Positions 61,143 through 64,000 of a stretch of 64,000 nt of DNA are shown piece after piece; position 1 is the first letter of the stretch, and each line of letters opens with the position of its first letter. The notes below the pieces were generated by a model. That model did no database searches and had not been told where the DNA came from. It was given only the letters and a program-made list of their open reading frames with translations. The DNA is from Acidobacteriota bacterium. GTDB lineage: Bacteria; Acidobacteriota; Thermoanaerobaculia; Multivoradales; JBCCEF01. Both the position numbers and the translations under genes were made by a program. The stretch lies in contig JBCCHV010000003.1 in NCBI GenBank assembly GCA_039028635.1, positions 62,001 through 126,000 on the forward strand, in the 5' to 3' direction.

Positions 61143-62807
61143 TCAGGTCTGCAACACGCCGGTCTTGAACTCGGCGAGGTCCGGGTTTTCGGCCACCGCC
61201 GCCAGGGTACGGCCGAGCACCCGGCGGGTGGCGGCGGGGTCGATGATCGCGTCGACCCAGAGGCGGGCCGCCGCATAGCGCGGATCGAGGGCTTCGTCGT
61301 AGCGCTTCTGGATGCGCGCCAAGAGAGCCTGCTTCTCTTCCTCGGAGACATCGGCGCCACGATTCTTGAGCTGAATCGAGAGCAGGGTGTTGGAGGCCTG
61401 CGCCCCTCCCATCACGGCGATCGAGGCCGAAGGCCAGGCATAGAGGAAACGAGCGCCATAGGCCTTGCCGCACATGGCGTAGTTGCCGGCACCGTAGGAG
61501 TTGCCCACGAACAGGGTGATCTTGGGGACCGTCGAGTTGGCCACCGCATTCACCATCTTGGCGCCGTCTTTGATGATGCCGCCGCGCTCGGCGCGACTGC
61601 CCACCATGAATCCGGTGACGTCCTGCAGAAAGAGCAGCGGAATCTTCTTCTGGTTGCACAGTTGGACGAAGCGGGCGCCCTTGTCGGCGGATTCGGAGTA
61701 GACCACGCCACCGATCTGAAGCTCCTTGTCGCCGGCTTCGAGACCGGTCCGACGGTCGACGATGGAGCGCTGGTTGGCGACGATGCCCACGACTTGCCCT
61801 TCGATCCAACCGACGCCGCAGATCAGGGTCTTGCCGTAGGTGGCCTTGAACTCGTCGAGCTCGGACCCGTCGAGGAGCCGGGCGAGCAGCTCCCGCATGT
61901 CGTAGGGACGGGAGCGATCGACCGGCAGAACGGCCGCGATCTCTTCGCTCGCCTGCAGCGGCTCGAGGACCGGCCGACGAGCAAAGGGCGAAGCGCCGGA
62001 TGGGGCGAGCTGCTCGATCTGCCGGCGAATCGCCGCCAGGCACTCGCCATCGCTGCCGTGGCGGTGGTCGACGACGCCGGAGACGTCGACCTGCACCTCG
62101 GCCCCGCCGAGGGACTGGTTGTCGATCTCCTCCCCGATCGCCGCCTTCACCAGGTGGGATCCGGCGAGGAAGATCGAACCGGTGCCCTCGACGATGTGGG
62201 ATTCGTCGCTCATGATCGGCAAGTAGGCGCCGCCGGCAACGCACGAGCCCATGATGGCGGCGACCTGAAAGACCCCCTCGGCCGACAGCCGGGCATTGTT
62301 GAAGAAGGCCCGACCGAAGTGCTCCTTGTCCGGGAAGATCTCGTCCTGGAGCGGCAGAAAGACTCCCGCCGAATCAACCAAGTAGACGATCGGGAGGCGA
62401 TTCTCGAGGGCGATCTCCTGGGCCCTCAGCACCTTCTTGCAAGTCAGCGGAAACCAGGCGCCGGCCTTGACGGTGGCGTCGTTGGCCACCACCACGACGT
62501 CGCGCCCGTGCACCGTGCCGAGCCCGATCACGACCCCGGCGGCGGGGGCGCCGCCATACTCCTCATAAAAACCGTGAGCCACCCACAGGCCGAGCTCGAG
62601 AAACTCCGTGCCGTCGTCGCACAGGGCGACGATGCGCTCGCGGGCGGTCAGCTTGCCCCGTGCGCGCTGCTTGTCCTGCGCCTTGGCGCCACCGCCGAGA
62701 CGCAGACTCTCCTCCTCGCCCTGCAGCCGCTCCGCCTCCCGGCGCCAGTGATCCAGTCGCTCCGTGAAGCGCTCGTCCCGCTGCAAAGTACTGTCGAGAA
62801 TCGCCAA
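61143..62807 (-). CDS. Acyl-CoA carboxylase carboxyltransferase (beta) subunit
   Basis: The ~554-residue protein has the carboxyltransferase pattern (ARGKLTARERI; PLTCKKVLRAQEIALENRLPIVYLVDSAGVFLP; GVFQVAAIMGSCVAGGAYLPIMSDE; LFLQDVTGFMVG; YGAGNYAMCGKAYG). It is closest to MCC/PCC/GCC-type beta subunits, which carboxylate 3-methylcrotonyl-, propionyl- or geranyl-CoA. The TTG at 62807 is preferred because GGGGAG precedes it; a second TTG at 62915 would add 36 residues. No biotin carboxylase subunit is in the window. With the AtuA genes nearby, a methylcrotonyl- or geranyl-CoA carboxylase is plausible. Confidence 0.92.
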   Translation of the reverse strand: MAILDSTLQRDERFTERLDHWRREAERLQGEEESLRLGGGAKAQDKQRARGKLTARERIVALCDDGTEFLELGLWVAHGFYEEYGGAPAAGVVIGLGTVHGRDVVVVANDATVKAGAWFPLTCKKVLRAQEIALENRLPIVYLVDSAGVFLPLQDEIFPDKEHFGRAFFNNARLSAEGVFQVAAIMGSCVAGGAYLPIMSDESHIVEGTGSIFLAGSHLVKAAIGEEIDNQSLGGAEVQVDVSGVVDHRHGSDGECLAAIRRQIEQLAPSGASPFARRPVLEPLQASEEIAAVLPVDRSRPYDMRELLARLLDGSELDEFKATYGKTLICGVGWIEGQVVGIVANQRSIVDRRTGLEAGDKELQIGGVVYSESADKGARFVQLCNQKKIPLLFLQDVTGFMVGSRAERGGIIKDGAKMVNAVANSTVPKITLFVGNSYGAGNYAMCGKAYGARFLYAWPSASIAVMGGAQASNTLLSIQLKNRGADVSEEEKQALLARIQKRYDEALDPRYAAARLWVDAIIDPAATRRVLGRTLAAVAENPDLAEFKTGVLQT

Positions 62808-62881
62808 TTCACTCCCCTTGTCTCTCGCTCGCTCGGCACCGCCGGCCGGGAATCCGGCCGCGGCCTTCGTCGCCCACGGTT

Positions 62882-62911
62882 GTTCTCGCCGCAACTTATC
62901 AAGGCGAGAAC
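62882..62911. repeat. 9 bp inverted repeat upstream of the carboxyltransferase gene
   Basis: GTTCTCGCC (62882-62890) and GGCGAGAAC (62903-62911) are perfect inverted copies separated by GCAACTTATCAA, 75-104 bases before the TTG start of the carboxyltransferase gene. It may be an operator or a leader hairpin. Confidence 0.45.
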
Positions 62912-63003
62912 CCAACCGGGGAGTCCGGCGGCCTTACAGGGTCATCGAGGGGGAGTCCGTTCCGGCATCCGGCGCCGGATTACCGCGGGCTCCGAGGCCA
63001 AGC

Positions 63004-64000
63004 TCAGTCGCGGGGAGACTCCGGCAGATGAATGGGAGTCGACGTCCAGAACGCTCCACCGGAGCCACCATCGAAGCGCTCGTCGGCGAAGAGGAAGAGC
63101 AGAGAGAGGTCGTCGGTCGCGGCAATGCCTTCGATGACGAGCTCCTCGACACCGGAGGGATCCGCCGCCCCCAGACGAAGACGACCGAGCAGGTCGTCGG
63201 ATCCCTGCAGATCGTGGAACCGTTCGCCGACCCGTAGCTGGAGCCCGGTCGGCCGGAGCCCCTCGGGAAGAGGTGGAGTCGCCGCCAGGTTCAGCACCAA
63301 GCGGTGGTCCGCTCCGCTCACCGGGGGCGGTCGGTCACCGGTGCAAGGAACACAGGCGTTGGTTTCCGGCGTCCCCGTGTAGAGGTCGTCGACGAGCTGA
63401 ACCAGAGAGACCGCGCTGCTCGGTGAGCAATCGCTGCAGGCGCCGAGAGAGGCCCGGGCGAGACCGAGGTTGCGCCAGCAAGGGTGATCGTGATCGCTCG
63501 AGGCGGCGAGTACGGCATCGACAAAGGGCGACTCGGAGCCCACGATCGGCGCGCCGTCGCGAGCCAGCAGGAAGCGCTCCGCGTCGCCGTCGCCACGGAT
63601 CGGATGCCATAGGCCGGCACCGGGGTCCTCGAACGGCAGGTTCAGGGCTCCACGGCGATGGGCCAGCGCCAGCCAACCGGTTGCCATCGCCGTGGCGTAG
63701 GAGGACCCGGGCGGCGCGAGCCACGCGCTCTGGTCGACCACACCATGGTCGGAATAACAAAGCCCCGAGGAGGGAAAAAGCGCCTCGAGCTTGCCGGGTG
63801 GCTGGTGCCAGGGCGCCGGCGGGGTCTCCCAGCTCGACTGGACCACCGATTGACGAGCGAGGAACTGCGGCAGGGCCAGGGAGCCCACCGCGAGTACGGT
63901 CTCGCTGGCCGCCGGAAAGAGCAGCTCGCGATGATTGCCGGCGCTCGCCAACAAGGTCACCCCGTGATCCGAGAGGCGCTCGAGAGCGGCGCTGATCTCG
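63004..64000 (-). CDS. Subtilisin-family (S8) serine protease, C-terminal part
   Basis: The open frame runs to the window end, so the N-terminus is missing. The visible 330-odd residues include VTLLASAGNH (the Asn/oxyanion region), GSSYATAMATGWLALAH (the Ser nucleophile region, GSS in place of the usual GTS) and a C-terminal beta-rich extension (LVLNLAATPPLPEGLRP...). The catalytic Asp and His lie beyond 64000. Cysteines (CWRNLGL; CSDCS; CVPCTG) and the lack of cytoplasmic motifs indicate a secreted enzyme. Confidence 0.85.
   Translation of the reverse strand, partial: EISAALERLSDHGVTLLASAGNHRELLFPAASETVLAVGSLALPQFLARQSVVQSSWETPPAPWHQPPGKLEALFPSSGLCYSDHGVVDQSAWLAPPGSSYATAMATGWLALAHRRGALNLPFEDPGAGLWHPIRGDGDAERFLLARDGAPIVGSESPFVDAVLAASSDHDHPCWRNLGLARASLGACSDCSPSSAVSLVQLVDDLYTGTPETNACVPCTGDRPPPVSGADHRLVLNLAATPPLPEGLRPTGLQLRVGERFHDLQGSDDLLGRLRLGAADPSGVEELVIEGIAATDDLSLLFLFADERFDGGSGGAFWTSTPIHLPESPRD

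Overview
The window is a 64 kb, GC-rich, gene-dense stretch of ordinary bacterial chromosome with about 49 protein genes. I see no rRNA or tRNA gene, CRISPR array, prophage or intact insertion sequence. The gene content points to Acidobacteriota, perhaps a Thermoanaerobaculia-like lineage. The signs are an ECF sigma factor of the PF07638 type coupled to a large Ser/Thr kinase with TPR repeats, a SigK/RskA-type pair, secreted propeller and kelch proteins, and a two-part AtuA operon. This placement is an inference from gene content; no phylogenetic marker was tested.

Layout. 0-5 kb: a secreted protein coupled to a secreted metalloprotease with Ig-like domains, a methyltransferase and a small membrane protein. 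5-13 kb: carB, two small coupled genes, a 375 bp non-coding stretch rich in hairpins, a beta-lactamase-fold hydrolase, mtaB and a lipoprotein. 13-17 kb: a PilT-type ATPase with a duplicated N-terminal domain and an SLC13/TrkA-C permease. 17-23 kb: on the minus strand mutM, udk, a TPR kinase and an ECF sigma factor, diverging from a spore-photoproduct-lyase-like radical SAM gene. 23-28 kb: a YHS protein, an AraC regulator coupled to a uracil-DNA glycosylase-family gene, a PQQ-propeller protein, a kelch lipoprotein and a DUF188 protein. 28-37 kb: information processing (holA, a DksA-type gene, rlmH, def, ileS) and a phosphohexomutase. 37-45 kb: a zinc protease, an SDR, anti-sigma and sigma factors, a TIGR00725-like protein, tdk, small conserved genes and an Fe-S pair (IscA-type and YgfZ-type). 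45-52 kb: a hydrolase and an isochorismatase-fold enzyme, a transmembrane Ser/Thr kinase with a LysM/FecR partner, a class II photolyase and LtrA. 52-63 kb: an acyl-CoA metabolism block (acyl-CoA ligase, AtuA, a 130-residue membrane protein, an AtuA C-terminal-like protein, an enoyl-CoA hydratase, a YfhO-type protein and a HAD hydrolase) plus a carboxyltransferase. The window ends inside a subtilisin-family gene.

Three non-coding patterns stand out. First, at least seven genes without a clear Shine-Dalgarno sequence have a TANNNT hexamer 6-7 bases before the start codon, which is the signature of leaderless mRNA. Second, mutM and the radical SAM gene are driven by mirror-image promoter regions that each carry a related dyad touching the -10 hexamer. 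Third, a hairpin repeat family (CTAGCAGGCTGCTGAAAA-type) recurs at three or four gene ends, once as a 211 bp MITE-like unit, and supplies stop codons to neighbouring genes. Several DNA repair genes occur here (mutM, the radical SAM lyase-like gene, the UDG-family gene, photolyase), but they do not form one operon.
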